The notes below the pieces were generated by a model. That model saw only the letters and a program-made list of their open reading frames with translations. It was not told the DNA's origin and ran no database searches. From contig NZ_AUCH01000002.1 of NCBI RefSeq assembly GCF_000429665.1, positions 1 to 64,000 on the forward strand: a stretch of 64,000 bases of DNA, written 5' to 3'. This DNA is from Azovibrio restrictus DSM 23866 (lineage in GTDB: Bacteria; Pseudomonadota; Gammaproteobacteria; Burkholderiales; Rhodocyclaceae). This document shows positions 26,867 to 35,254 of this stretch, piece after piece. The first letter of the stretch is position 1. The number at the start of each line of letters is the position of its first letter. A program made the position numbers and the translations under genes.

Positions 26867-27211
26867 ATGTTGAAGCAACTTCTGGATCGTCTTTCCTTTG
26901 CCCTGCTCGGGTTCATCTTCGGCAGCCTGCTTGCCGTGCTGCTCTGGGTGCTCTACGGCCATGGCTTTTCCCTGCGCCATGCAGCGCGGCGGGAATGGGG
27001 CGAGTTGTCCCTGTGGATTCGTTATGTGGGCGGCGGTTTTGCGCTGCTGGGATTCCTGCTCACGGACCGGGTGGGGGATGTCGTTGGCAGCACGACCCGG
27101 GAGGTCTATGAATACGAGTCCCGCTACTTCGTGCCCACCGAAATCCCCACATGGTTGGCGATTCCAGTGCTCGTGGGGGTGGGCCTGGGGGTGTGGCATT
27201 TCCTGGGGTGA
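26867..27211 (+). CDS. Small membrane protein, unknown function
   Basis: 114 residues from the ATG at 26867; the longer upstream frame contains the terminator hairpin and is not believed. Three hydrophobic helices are visible (about 9-30, 52-66 and 98-113), with a short soluble loop (DRVGDVVGSTTREVYEYESRYF) between the second and third. I do not recognise the family. It is followed after 167 bases by the SPFH operon, and could be its neighbour rather than a member. Confidence 0.6.
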   Translation: MLKQLLDRLSFALLGFIFGSLLAVLLWVLYGHGFSLRHAARREWGELSLWIRYVGGGFALLGFLLTDRVGDVVGSTTREVYEYESRYFVPTEIPTWLAIPVLVGVGLGVWHFLG

Positions 27212-27378
27212 GGCAGGCTTCCGGGATAGTCCCGAAGAAAGTGCGGGAGGGGGCTGGATGGTCTTGCTTTCAGCAACGGACAAAACCCTTCGGGATGCAT
27301 GGACAGCCCCGGTTCCCCATCTTATGATGCCCGCCTGAACGCCCCGGTCGGGGCAGGGTCATTCATGAGGAGAGCCCC

Positions 27379-28434
27379 ATGGCGCTGATGGATTTCATCA
27401 AGAAGCAGTTCATCGACATCATTCACTGGACCGAGGAGGACGGGGAAACCGTCGCCTGGCGCTTTCCCATGGCCGACTTCGAAATCCAGTACGGGGCCAG
27501 CCTGACGGTGCGGGAGTCCCAGATGGCGGTGTTCGTGAACGAAGGCCAGGTGGCCGACGTGTTCGGGCCCGGCATGTACAAGCTCAGCACCCAGACCCTG
27601 CCGGTGCTCACCTACCTGAAGAACTGGGACAAGCTGTTCGAATCCCCCTTCAAGTCCGACGTTTATTTCTTCAGCACCCGCCAGCGCCTGGACCGCAAGT
27701 GGGGCACCCCCAACCCCATCACCATCCGGGACAAGGAATTCGGCGCCGTGCGCCTCAGGGCCTTCGGCATCTATTCCTATCACCTGGTGGACCCCAAGCT
27801 GTTCCACAGCACCATTTCCGGCACCGTGGAGCGCTACACCACCGAGCAGCTGGAAAGCCAGCTCAGAAACACCGTGGTGGGCCACATCGCCGACCTGTTC
27901 GGGGAATCGGGCATCTCCTTCCTGGACATGGCCGCCAACCAGGAGGAATTCGGCAAGGCACTGCGGGAGAAGATCACCCCCCTGTTCCAGGGCTATGGCC
28001 TGGCCCTGGACAGCCTGGTGGTGCAGAACATCTCCCTGCCGGAGGAGCTGGAAAAGGTCCTGGACACCCGTATCGGCATGAACGTGATCGGCGATATGGG
28101 GCGTTACACCCAGTACCAGGTGGCCAACAGCATTCCCCTGGCGGCCCAGAACGAGGGCGGCATGGCCGGCATCGGCGCGGGGCTGGGGGCGGGCATGACC
28201 ATGGGGCAGGCCATGGGCCAGGCGATGATGAATGCCATGCAGCCCGGCGCCGCGCCTGCTGCGGCCCCCGCTGCCGCTACGCCGGCCCAGCCGGTCCCGG
28301 CAGCCGCGGCCCCGGTGTCCGCCGACGAGGTGGTGGCCACCCTGGAAAAGCTGCACGCCCTGGTGGGCAAGGGCATCCTGAGCCAGGCGGAGTTCGATGC
28401 CAAGAAGGCCGAGCTGCTGCAGAAGCTGAGCTGA
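27379..28434 (+). CDS. SPFH-domain protein with C-terminal SHOCT motif (YdjI/virion-core-like)
   Basis: The 351 residues consist of an SPFH/band-7-like domain (about 20-240: ASLTVRESQMAVFVNEGQV… FFSTRQRLDRKWGTPNPITIRDKEFGAVRLRAFGIYSYHL), a Gly/Ala/Met/Pro-rich linker (about 255-310) and a SHOCT helix (TLEKLHALVGKGILSQAEFDAKKAELLQKL). SPFH proteins scaffold membrane microdomains; SHOCT is an oligomerisation motif. An AGGAG site precedes the ATG. It is the first gene of a seven-gene operon, 18 bases before the DUF4178 gene. Confidence 0.88.
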   Translation: MALMDFIKKQFIDIIHWTEEDGETVAWRFPMADFEIQYGASLTVRESQMAVFVNEGQVADVFGPGMYKLSTQTLPVLTYLKNWDKLFESPFKSDVYFFSTRQRLDRKWGTPNPITIRDKEFGAVRLRAFGIYSYHLVDPKLFHSTISGTVERYTTEQLESQLRNTVVGHIADLFGESGISFLDMAANQEEFGKALREKITPLFQGYGLALDSLVVQNISLPEELEKVLDTRIGMNVIGDMGRYTQYQVANSIPLAAQNEGGMAGIGAGLGAGMTMGQAMGQAMMNAMQPGAAPAAAPAAATPAQPVPAAAAPVSADEVVATLEKLHALVGKGILSQAEFDAKKAELLQKLS

Positions 28435-28452
28435 GTTTTTCCGGACAGTTCC

Positions 28453-30393
28453 ATGGCCCGAACCGCCCAGTGCCCCTCTTGCGGGGCACCCGTCACCTTC
28501 CGCTCTTCCGCCTCCATCCTGGCGGTCTGCGAGTATTGCCAGACCACCTTGCTGAACCTCCAGGGCAATATCGAGGACCTGGGCAAGATGGCCGCCCTGG
28601 TGGAGGACCGTTCGCCCCTGCAACTGGGGGCCGAAGGGCGCTACCAGGGCGTGCATTTCGCCCTGGTGGGGCGCATCCAGCTCCGCTACGGGGAAGGGCT
28701 GTGGAACGAGTGGCACCTGCTTTTCGACGACCAGCGTACCGGCTGGCTGTCCGAGGCCGGGGGCGAGTACGTGCTCTCCTTCCTGGAGTGGGTGCCGGAA
28801 GCCATTCCCCCCTTTGCCAGCCTGAAACCCGGCGAGGGGCTGGTGCTGGGCCAGCGGACCTGGACGGTGACCAATCTGGAAAACGCCGAGTGCGTGGCCG
28901 GGGAAGGGGAACTGCCCTTCAAGGTGGGGGGCGGCTACCCGGCGCCAGTGGCAGACCTGCGCGCCGGGGAGCGGCTGGCCACCATTGACTACAGCGACGG
29001 GGAGAGCGGGCCGCCCCTGGTGTTCTTCGGCCAGGTGGTGGATTTTTCCAGCCTGGGATGGAACAACCTGCGCCCGGGCATGCCCTTGCCCGGGGCGCCC
29101 ACCCTGAAGGCCAGGGCCCTGCGCTGCGCCAGTTGCGGTGCTCCCCTGGAGGTGAGGCACGAGGGCATCCTGGCCGTGGGCTGCCGTCAGTGCGGCGCGG
29201 TCACCGACCCGGACACCGAAAAACTCATTTCCGGCCTCAAGGGCAAGGATGCCCCGGTCCAGCCACGCATTCCCCTGGGTAAGGTGGGCAGCTTTCGGGG
29301 CGAGAAGCTGGAAGTCATAGGTTTCATGCAGCGCTTCATGAAGGTGGAGGGCCAGCGCTACGACTGGCGCGAATACCTGCTGGCCCGGGTGGACAAACCG
29401 GGTTACCGCTGGCTCACCGAGTATGACGGCCACTGGAATGTGGCCGACGTGCTCAGCGATGTGCCCAGCGCCATGAACACCCGCTACCGGACTTCTCCCC
29501 GGGGCGCCCTGGCGTACCGGGAGCATCGCTTCGACCACTTCCAGTCCTACGGGGCCGAGGTGGAATACGTGATCGGGGAGTTCACCTGGCGGGTGCAGGT
29601 GGGGGAGAAGGCCAAGCTTGATGACTATGTGGTGCCGCCTCTGCTGCTGACCCGGGAGGCCACGGGCAAGGAGGTGAGCTGGAGCCTGGCCGAATACGTG
29701 CCCCACGAGGAGATCAGCCAGGCCTTCGGCCTGGGGACCCTGCCCGAGCCCCGGGGCGTCTATGCCAACCAGCCCTCGCCGGTGGCGGACCGGCATCGCC
29801 GGGTGTGCCGCAATTTCTGGATTTTCTTCATCATCGGGGTGCTCCTGCAACTGGGGCTCTGGGCCCTGGAGCAGGAGCAGGTCCTGGTGCGCGAGAGCCT
29901 GGCCCTGCAGCCCGGCGTCGAACAGCCGGTGCTGAGCAAGCCCTTCGTGGTGGAATCCCACCTGCCCACCCTGGTGGTGCAGAACCAGGCCGGCATTTCC
30001 AACGACTGGGTGGCCCTGGACCTGGTGCTGGTCAATGAGCAGACCGGGGAAGCCCGGCACGCCAGCCAGGAACTCAGCTACTACTGGGGCACTGATGGCG
30101 GGGAAAGCTGGAGCGAGGGTTCCCAGGAGGGGGACGTGTCCTTCCGGGACGTGCCCCCCGGCACCTGGCGCCTGATGCTGGAGCCGGAGATGGACCCGGG
30201 CCGCTACCAGCCCATTTCCGATACCCTGGTGGTGCGGAAAGGAGGCTCCAGCTGGAGCAACATCATCCTGCTGTTCCTGTTCCTGGCGGCCTTCCCCATC
30301 TATACCCGCTGGCGCATGTACGCCTTCGAGGTGGCCCGCTGGGCCGAGAGCGATCACCCCAAGGTAAGCGAGAGCGACGATGACGATGATTGA
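28453..30393 (+). CDS. DUF4178 protein with two zinc ribbons and membrane anchors
   Basis: The 646 residues begin with a zinc ribbon (C7xxC10 … C26xxC29), followed by a DUF4178 region (about 56-180), a second ribbon (CASCGAPL… GCRQCGAV, about 224-246) and a second DUF4178-like region (about 277-410). Two membrane helices (about 455-473 and 598-618) enclose a roughly 120-residue beta-rich external domain, and the tail is very acidic (ESDDDDD). DUF4178 proteins are repeatedly found with SPFH, DUF350 and polyamine-enzyme genes. The biochemical role is unknown; the layout suggests a membrane-bound assembly protein. Confidence 0.85.
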   Translation: MARTAQCPSCGAPVTFRSSASILAVCEYCQTTLLNLQGNIEDLGKMAALVEDRSPLQLGAEGRYQGVHFALVGRIQLRYGEGLWNEWHLLFDDQRTGWLSEAGGEYVLSFLEWVPEAIPPFASLKPGEGLVLGQRTWTVTNLENAECVAGEGELPFKVGGGYPAPVADLRAGERLATIDYSDGESGPPLVFFGQVVDFSSLGWNNLRPGMPLPGAPTLKARALRCASCGAPLEVRHEGILAVGCRQCGAVTDPDTEKLISGLKGKDAPVQPRIPLGKVGSFRGEKLEVIGFMQRFMKVEGQRYDWREYLLARVDKPGYRWLTEYDGHWNVADVLSDVPSAMNTRYRTSPRGALAYREHRFDHFQSYGAEVEYVIGEFTWRVQVGEKAKLDDYVVPPLLLTREATGKEVSWSLAEYVPHEEISQAFGLGTLPEPRGVYANQPSPVADRHRRVCRNFWIFFIIGVLLQLGLWALEQEQVLVRESLALQPGVEQPVLSKPFVVESHLPTLVVQNQAGISNDWVALDLVLVNEQTGEARHASQELSYYWGTDGGESWSEGSQEGDVSFRDVPPGTWRLMLEPEMDPGRYQPISDTLVVRKGGSSWSNIILLFLFLAAFPIYTRWRMYAFEVARWAESDHPKVSESDDDDD

Positions 30394-30414
30394 CCGGTTG
30401 CGGCGGGGTGGCCC

Positions 30415-30558
30415 ATGAGCCGCATTTACGCCTTGCTCGCCGCCATGGCCCTGGCCGGCTTCGCCTGGGCCCAGCACAACGGCTACAGCCTGTTCGACAA
30501 CGTGGCTTCGGGCCGCAGTGGCGGCGGTTCCGGGGCCCGCAGCATCTATCACAAATAA
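30415..30558 (+). CDS. Tiny secreted protein of the SPFH/polyamine operon
   Basis: 47 residues: a signal peptide (MSRIYALLAAMALAGFAWA|QH) leaving a mature peptide of only about 28 residues, rich in Gly and Ser, with the tail SGARSIYHK. It sits tightly between the DUF4178 gene (21 bases) and DUF350 gene (9 bases). The Lys/His-ended tail could be a substrate for modification by the operon's enzymes; that is speculation. No catalytic motif can fit. Confidence 0.65.
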   Translation: MSRIYALLAAMALAGFAWAQHNGYSLFDNVASGRSGGGSGARSIYHK

Positions 30559-30567
30559 GGAGGCGCC

Positions 30568-30786
30568 ATGCCTGAACTCATCAACGCCAAACTGCTCTTC
30601 AACTCCCTCCTGTACTCCATTCTCGGGGTGGTGGTGTTCTGGGTGTCCTTCATCATCGTAGACAAGCTCACCCCCTACGAGCTGTGGCGGGAGATCGTCG
30701 AGCGCAAGAACCAGCCCCTGGCCATCGTCATCGCCGCCATGTGCCTGGGCATCGCCATCATCGTTGCTGCTGCCATCCATGGCTGA
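30568..30786 (+). CDS. DUF350 small membrane protein
   Basis: 72 residues with two hydrophobic helices (about 8-31 and 48-70) joined by DKLTPYELWREIVERKNQPL, the signature of DUF350 (YjfL-like) units. Larger family members consist of repeats of this unit; this is the minimal single unit, so it probably oligomerises. A GGAGG ribosome binding site precedes the ATG. Its operon partners are those usually seen with DUF350. Confidence 0.88.
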   Translation: MPELINAKLLFNSLLYSILGVVVFWVSFIIVDKLTPYELWREIVERKNQPLAIVIAAMCLGIAIIVAAAIHG

Positions 30787-30819
30787 GTGCGTGGATAAAT
30801 CTTGACGGACGAGGTTGTC

Positions 30820-32355
30820 ATGCCGGCGGCGGAGGGCGTCCGCCCGCCAGCCCGGTTGCAGCACGCCCTGCTGGCCTCGGTCTTCGTCATCGCCTCCTGC
30901 GGCCTGGCCTACGAGCTGGTGGCGGCGGCCCTGGCCAGCTATCTGCTCGGGGATTCGATCACCCAGTTTTCCACCATCATCGGCGCCTACCTGTTCGCCA
31001 TGGGGCTGGGTTCCTGGCTGTCCCGCTACGTGGGCGGCAACCTGGTGCGCCGCTTCATCCAGATCGAGCTGGCCGTGGGGGTGCTGGGCGGCTTCGCCGC
31101 GGTGGGCCTGTTCCTGGCCTTCGCTGCCCAGACGGGGCCTTTCCGGGTGTTGCTCTACCTGGCCGTGCTGGCCGTGGGTACCCTGGTGGGGCTGGAAATT
31201 CCCCTGGTGATGCGCATCCTGAAGCGGGAGGTGGCTTTCAAGGAGCTGGTGTCCCGGGTCCTGGCCGTGGACTACCTGGGGGCCCTGGCCGTGTCCCTGC
31301 TGTTTCCCCTGATCCTGGCTCCCTACCTGGGCCTGATGCGTACCGGGCTGCTGTTCGGTCTCCTCAACGTGGGAGTGGCGGTCTGGGCCCTGCTGCTGTT
31401 CCGGGACCAGCTGCCCCGGTCCGGGGGGCTGCGTCTGGCGGCGGGGGCCAGCGTGCTGCTGCTCCTGGGGGGGCTGGGGGTGGCGGGCAAGGTGTCGGAC
31501 ATGGCCGAGAGCTGGCTGTACACCGACGAGGTGATCCACATGGAGAGCTCCCCCTACCAGCGCATCGTGGTGACCCGCTGGCGGGACGACATCCGCCTGT
31601 TCTTGAACCAGAATCTGCAGTTTTCCTCCCGGGATGAGTACCGCTACCACGAGGCCCTGGTGCATCCGGGTCTGGGAGCCCTGCCCGGGGCCCGGCGCAT
31701 CCTGGTGCTGGGGGGCGGCGACGGTTTCGCGGTTCGGGAGATCCTGCGCTATCCCCAGATCCAGTCCGTGACCCTGGTGGATCTGGACCCGGCCATGACC
31801 CGGCTGTTTTCCACTGCGCCCCTGCTGACCCAGTTGAACGGCAACGCCTTGAAGGACCCCCGGGTCAGCGTGATCAATGCCGATGCGGCCATCTGGCTGG
31901 AGGAGAACGGCGAGGTCTTCGACTTCGTGGTGGTGGATTTCCCCGATCCCTCCAATTTCGCCCTGGGCAAGCTCTACTCCACCGGCTTCTACCGCCTGCT
32001 GGAGCGGCATCTGGCGCCGGGCGGGCGGGTGGTGATCCAGTCCACCTCCCCCTATTACGCCCGCCGCTCCTTCTGGACCATCGTCGCCACCCTGGAAGCC
32101 GCCGGCTTCCAGACCGCTCCTTACCACGCTCTGGTGCCCAGCTTCGGCGAATGGGGCTATGTCCTTGCGGGCCGGGAGCCCCCGGGGCTGCCCAGCGCTT
32201 ACCCGGAAGGCTTGCGCTTTCTCACCGTGGCGGGCACGGGGGACCTGTTCCATTTCCCCGCCGACATGGCGTGCCTGCCCATGGCGCCGAACCGTCTCAA
32301 CGAACAGAGCTTGGTGCGTCTGTTCGAGCAGGAATGGCACGGGGCGGCCCGGTGA
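30820..32355 (+). CDS. Membrane-bound spermidine synthase-like aminopropyltransferase
   Basis: About 511 residues from the ATG at 30820, which has a GAGGT site; an upstream TTG at 30802 is the alternative. Roughly seven hydrophobic helices (about 10-210) precede a soluble SpeE-like domain: YHEALVHPGLGALPGARRILVLGGGDG (decarboxylated-AdoMet binding), VTLVDLDPAM, INADAAIWL and VVVDFPDPSN (acceptor-amine side Asp). Such proteins transfer aminopropyl groups to an amine at the membrane. The AdoMet decarboxylase in the same operon would supply the donor. The acceptor is unknown and need not be putrescine. Confidence 0.88.
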   Translation: MPAAEGVRPPARLQHALLASVFVIASCGLAYELVAAALASYLLGDSITQFSTIIGAYLFAMGLGSWLSRYVGGNLVRRFIQIELAVGVLGGFAAVGLFLAFAAQTGPFRVLLYLAVLAVGTLVGLEIPLVMRILKREVAFKELVSRVLAVDYLGALAVSLLFPLILAPYLGLMRTGLLFGLLNVGVAVWALLLFRDQLPRSGGLRLAAGASVLLLLGGLGVAGKVSDMAESWLYTDEVIHMESSPYQRIVVTRWRDDIRLFLNQNLQFSSRDEYRYHEALVHPGLGALPGARRILVLGGGDGFAVREILRYPQIQSVTLVDLDPAMTRLFSTAPLLTQLNGNALKDPRVSVINADAAIWLEENGEVFDFVVVDFPDPSNFALGKLYSTGFYRLLERHLAPGGRVVIQSTSPYYARRSFWTIVATLEAAGFQTAPYHALVPSFGEWGYVLAGREPPGLPSAYPEGLRFLTVAGTGDLFHFPADMACLPMAPNRLNEQSLVRLFEQEWHGAAR

Positions 32356-32365
32356 GGCGGGGCTG

Positions 32366-33991
32366 ATGCGGCGCCGGGACTTTCTCGCCGCCTGGGGGGC
32401 GGCAGCCCTGGCCGGTTGCGCGCCCGGGGCAGCGCCGCCCCTGCCGCCCGGCGAGCTGGCCGGAGGGGACTTCGAACTGGGGCATCGCCTGGCCGGGGGG
32501 GATTTTCCGGCCCCGGCGGAAACGCGGCGCACTGGTGTGCTGATCATCGGTGCCGGGGTGGCGGGGCTTTCTGCCGCCTGGCGCCTGCAGCGGGCCGGCT
32601 TCCAGGATTTCGCGGTGCTGGAACTGGAGGCCCAGGCGGGCGGGAATTCCCGCTCCGGCCGGAACGGGATTTCCGCCTATCCCCTGGGGGCCCATTACCT
32701 GCCCCTGCCCAACCCCGAGGCCCGGGCCGTACGCGCCCTGCTGGCGGATCTGGGGGTGCTGCGCGGCGATCCCGCCGCCGAGGCGCCCGTGTATGACGAA
32801 GCCTACCTCTGCCACGCCCCCCAGGAGCGCCTGTATCGCCAGGGCCTCTGGCAGGAGGGGCTGGTGCCCCATCTGCACCTGGCGGCCGGGGAGCAGGCAC
32901 AGCAGGCCCGTTTCTTCGCCCGCATGGGGGAATTCAAGGCCGCCCGGGACGACCGGGGCCGGCGCCTGTTTGCCCTGCCCACGGCCTACGCCGGGGAGAC
33001 CCCGGCCAGTCGGGCCCTGGAGCAGCTCACCATGCACGACTGGATGCGGGCCGAAGGTTTTGACGCCCCCTCCCTGCACTGGTACGTGAATTACGCCTGC
33101 CGGGACGACTACGGCACCGATTACCGCCAGGTGTCGGCCTGGGCCGGCATCCACTACTTCGCCTGCCGTACCGGGCGGGGCGGGGAGGGGGCCGGGGAGA
33201 CCGTGCTCACGGCGCCCGAGGGCAACGGTTGGATCGTGAACCGCCTGGCCGGGCGCCTGGGGCCGGCCCTGCACACGGGCTGCGCTGTCCATGCCCTGCG
33301 CCAGGGGCCGACGGAGATCAGCGTCCAGGTCTGGGACCGGAAGCAGGAGCGCAGCCTCGAGTACCAGGCCGGGCAGCTCATCTGGGCGGCCCCCCTCTAT
33401 CTGCTGCCCCGTCTGGCCAGGGAGCTGCCGGCGGAGCTGGCGGCAGCCATCGCCCCCCTGGGCTATGCCCCCTGGCTGGTGGCCACCCTGAGCCTGACGG
33501 CGCCCCCGGAGCCGGGGGCGGGCATGCCCCTGGCCTGGGACAACGTCCTCTACGACAGTCCCGGCCTGGGCTATGTGGTGGCCACCCACCAGCAGCTCCG
33601 CCGGGACAGCCGGGGCCCCACGGTGCTCAGCTACTACCGGCCCCTCTCCGACGCCGACCCCAGAGCTGCCCGGGCCCGGCTGCTGTCCACCTCCCGGGAG
33701 ACCTGGGCCGAGGAAATCCTGGCGGACCTGTCCCGGGCCCATAGGGACATCCGCCGGCTCACCACCCGCCTGGACCTGTTCCGCCACGGACACGCCATGG
33801 TCAGGCCCCTGCCGGGGCTACGCCGCAGGGCGCGGCTGGAACGGCTGGCGGCGGGCTGGGGCAGGGTGCAGCTGGCCCATGGGGACATGGGCTGCCTGTC
33901 CCTGTTCGAGGAGGCCAATTACTGGGGCGTGCGCGCCGCCGAACACATCCTGGCGGGCGCAGGCGGCCGGCTGCGGGAAAGGCTGGTGTAG
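32366..33991 (+). CDS. Exported FAD-dependent amine-oxidase-like lipoprotein
   Basis: The 541 residues begin with an N-terminus that reads both as a Tat signal and a lipobox (MRRRDFLAAWGAAALAGC), so the folded flavoprotein is probably exported and anchored to the membrane. The Rossmann motif VLIIGAGVAGLSAAWRLQRAG (about 56-76) and the following GGNSRSG segment are those of the amine oxidase/phytoene-desaturase superfamily. The C-terminal FAD contact is seen in GDMGCLSLFEEANYWGVRAAEHIL. In this operon it could oxidise a polyamine-derived product in the periplasm. It ends two bases before the AdoMet decarboxylase start. Confidence 0.85.
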   Translation: MRRRDFLAAWGAAALAGCAPGAAPPLPPGELAGGDFELGHRLAGGDFPAPAETRRTGVLIIGAGVAGLSAAWRLQRAGFQDFAVLELEAQAGGNSRSGRNGISAYPLGAHYLPLPNPEARAVRALLADLGVLRGDPAAEAPVYDEAYLCHAPQERLYRQGLWQEGLVPHLHLAAGEQAQQARFFARMGEFKAARDDRGRRLFALPTAYAGETPASRALEQLTMHDWMRAEGFDAPSLHWYVNYACRDDYGTDYRQVSAWAGIHYFACRTGRGGEGAGETVLTAPEGNGWIVNRLAGRLGPALHTGCAVHALRQGPTEISVQVWDRKQERSLEYQAGQLIWAAPLYLLPRLARELPAELAAAIAPLGYAPWLVATLSLTAPPEPGAGMPLAWDNVLYDSPGLGYVVATHQQLRRDSRGPTVLSYYRPLSDADPRAARARLLSTSRETWAEEILADLSRAHRDIRRLTTRLDLFRHGHAMVRPLPGLRRRARLERLAAGWGRVQLAHGDMGCLSLFEEANYWGVRAAEHILAGAGGRLRERLV

Positions 33992-33993
33992 AG

Positions 33994-34371
33994 GTGGAGG
34001 GCTTGCACATCCTGGCCGAGTGGCGGGGCTGCAGCGCCAACCCGGGGCTGCTGCGCCATGCCGGGCTCCTGGAACAGCTGTGTCTGGAAGCCTGCCGGGG
34101 AGCCGGCCTGACGGTGGTGGGCTGGCTGTTTCACCCCTTCGGCACCCCGGAGCAGCCCGCCGGGGCCACCGGGGCCGTGGTGCTGGCGGAATCCCACCTA
34201 GCCATCCATACCTGGCCGGAACTGGAGGCCGTGACCCTGGATCTCTATGTCTGCAATTTCAGCCGCGACAACCGGGCCGCGGCTGAAGCGGCCTACGCCG
34301 CCCTGCTGCAGGCCTTCGGCCCGGCCCGGGTGAGCCGCCGGGACGTGCAGCGGGGCAGCCTGGCGCCCTGA
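33994..34371 (+). CDS. S-adenosylmethionine decarboxylase proenzyme (SpeH/SpeD type)
   Basis: 125 residues, the size of the prokaryotic class 1B enzyme. AESHLAIHTWPE contains the processing site: cleavage before Ser67 would create the pyruvoyl cofactor. LDLYVCNFS includes the conserved catalytic Cys. The enzyme makes decarboxylated AdoMet, the aminopropyl donor for the synthase two genes upstream. The start is a GTG with a GAGG site two bases after the preceding stop. It is the last gene of the operon and directly abuts the convergent IclR gene. Confidence 0.92.
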   Translation: MEGLHILAEWRGCSANPGLLRHAGLLEQLCLEACRGAGLTVVGWLFHPFGTPEQPAGATGAVVLAESHLAIHTWPELEAVTLDLYVCNFSRDNRAAAEAAYAALLQAFGPARVSRRDVQRGSLAP

Positions 34372-35175
34372 TCAGGCGTTCTGCTGCGCCCCCAGGCGCT
34401 GGGAAAGGTCTTCCCCGGCCGCCTTCACGGCGACGGCGATGGGGCTTTCCCAGTCGTTGTCGAAGTTACCCACGGAGCCCAGGGCGGTGATGGCCGCCAC
34501 CATGCTGCCGTTGTGATCGTAGACCGGGGCGCTGAAACCATTGATGCCCGGGGTCATGCTGCCGCTGGCCCGGGCCAGGCCCCGCTTGCGGATCTCGGCG
34601 AGGGACTTTTCCAGGCTGGCCCGCTGGCTGCCCACGGCCACCCCGGTGCTCCGGGCCGTGGCCACCAGTTCTTCGTGCAGGATGGTTTTCAGGGCCGGGC
34701 CTTTGTAGAAGGCGGCGAAGGCCCGACCCGTGGCCGAATTGGCCAGGGGCAGCACGGCTCCGGGACGCAGGTTCACGGTGATGGCCCCGCCCGCATCGGC
34801 CCAGCGCACGATGGTGGCGCCCCGATTGCCCCAGACCGCCAGGGCCACGGTTTCGTGAATCCTTTCACACAGGTCTTCCAGGATGGGTTCCGCCAGCCGC
34901 ACCGGGTCCAGGCGGGCCAGGCCGGCCAGACCCAGTTCCAGGCACCAGCCCCCCAGGTCGTAACGGCCGGAGCGCCGGTCCTGTTCCACCAGACCGATGC
35001 GCAGGAAGCTCACCAGGTAGCGGTGCGCCTTGGCCGGCGCCATGCCGGCCTGGGCGGCCAGATCCTTGAGCATCATGGGGCGGCCGTGCTGGGCCAGGAC
35101 CTTGAGGATCTGAAATCCCAGTTCTATGGACTGGATGCCCAGGCGCTCATCGGTGCTATTACGTTCCATCTTCAA
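34372..35175 (-). CDS. IclR-family transcriptional regulator
   Basis: The 267 residues comprise an N-terminal winged helix (LGIQSIELGFQILKVLAQHGRPMMLKDLAAQAGMAPAKAHRYLVSFLRIGLVEQD) and the IclR effector domain (PLANSATGRAFAAF… RASGSMTPGINGFSAPVYDHNGSMVAAITALG). It converges end-to-end on the polyamine operon and diverges from parA. Its target and ligand are unknown. Confidence 0.93.
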   Translation of the reverse strand: MKMERNSTDERLGIQSIELGFQILKVLAQHGRPMMLKDLAAQAGMAPAKAHRYLVSFLRIGLVEQDRRSGRYDLGGWCLELGLAGLARLDPVRLAEPILEDLCERIHETVALAVWGNRGATIVRWADAGGAITVNLRPGAVLPLANSATGRAFAAFYKGPALKTILHEELVATARSTGVAVGSQRASLEKSLAEIRKRGLARASGSMTPGINGFSAPVYDHNGSMVAAITALGSVGNFDNDWESPIAVAVKAAGEDLSQRLGAQQNA

Positions 35176-35254
35176 ACTCCTCGCTGCGGCCCGATGCCGT
35201 CAGCCTATAATCGACAGGTTCGCAGTTTACTGATTATTGAAGGGAGATAGGTCA

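Noticed and set aside
27322..32547. 1741-codon open frame antisense to the SPFH/polyamine operon
   Set aside because: No domain is recognisable, composition is typical of antisense frames in high-GC genes, and the sense strand encodes clear families.
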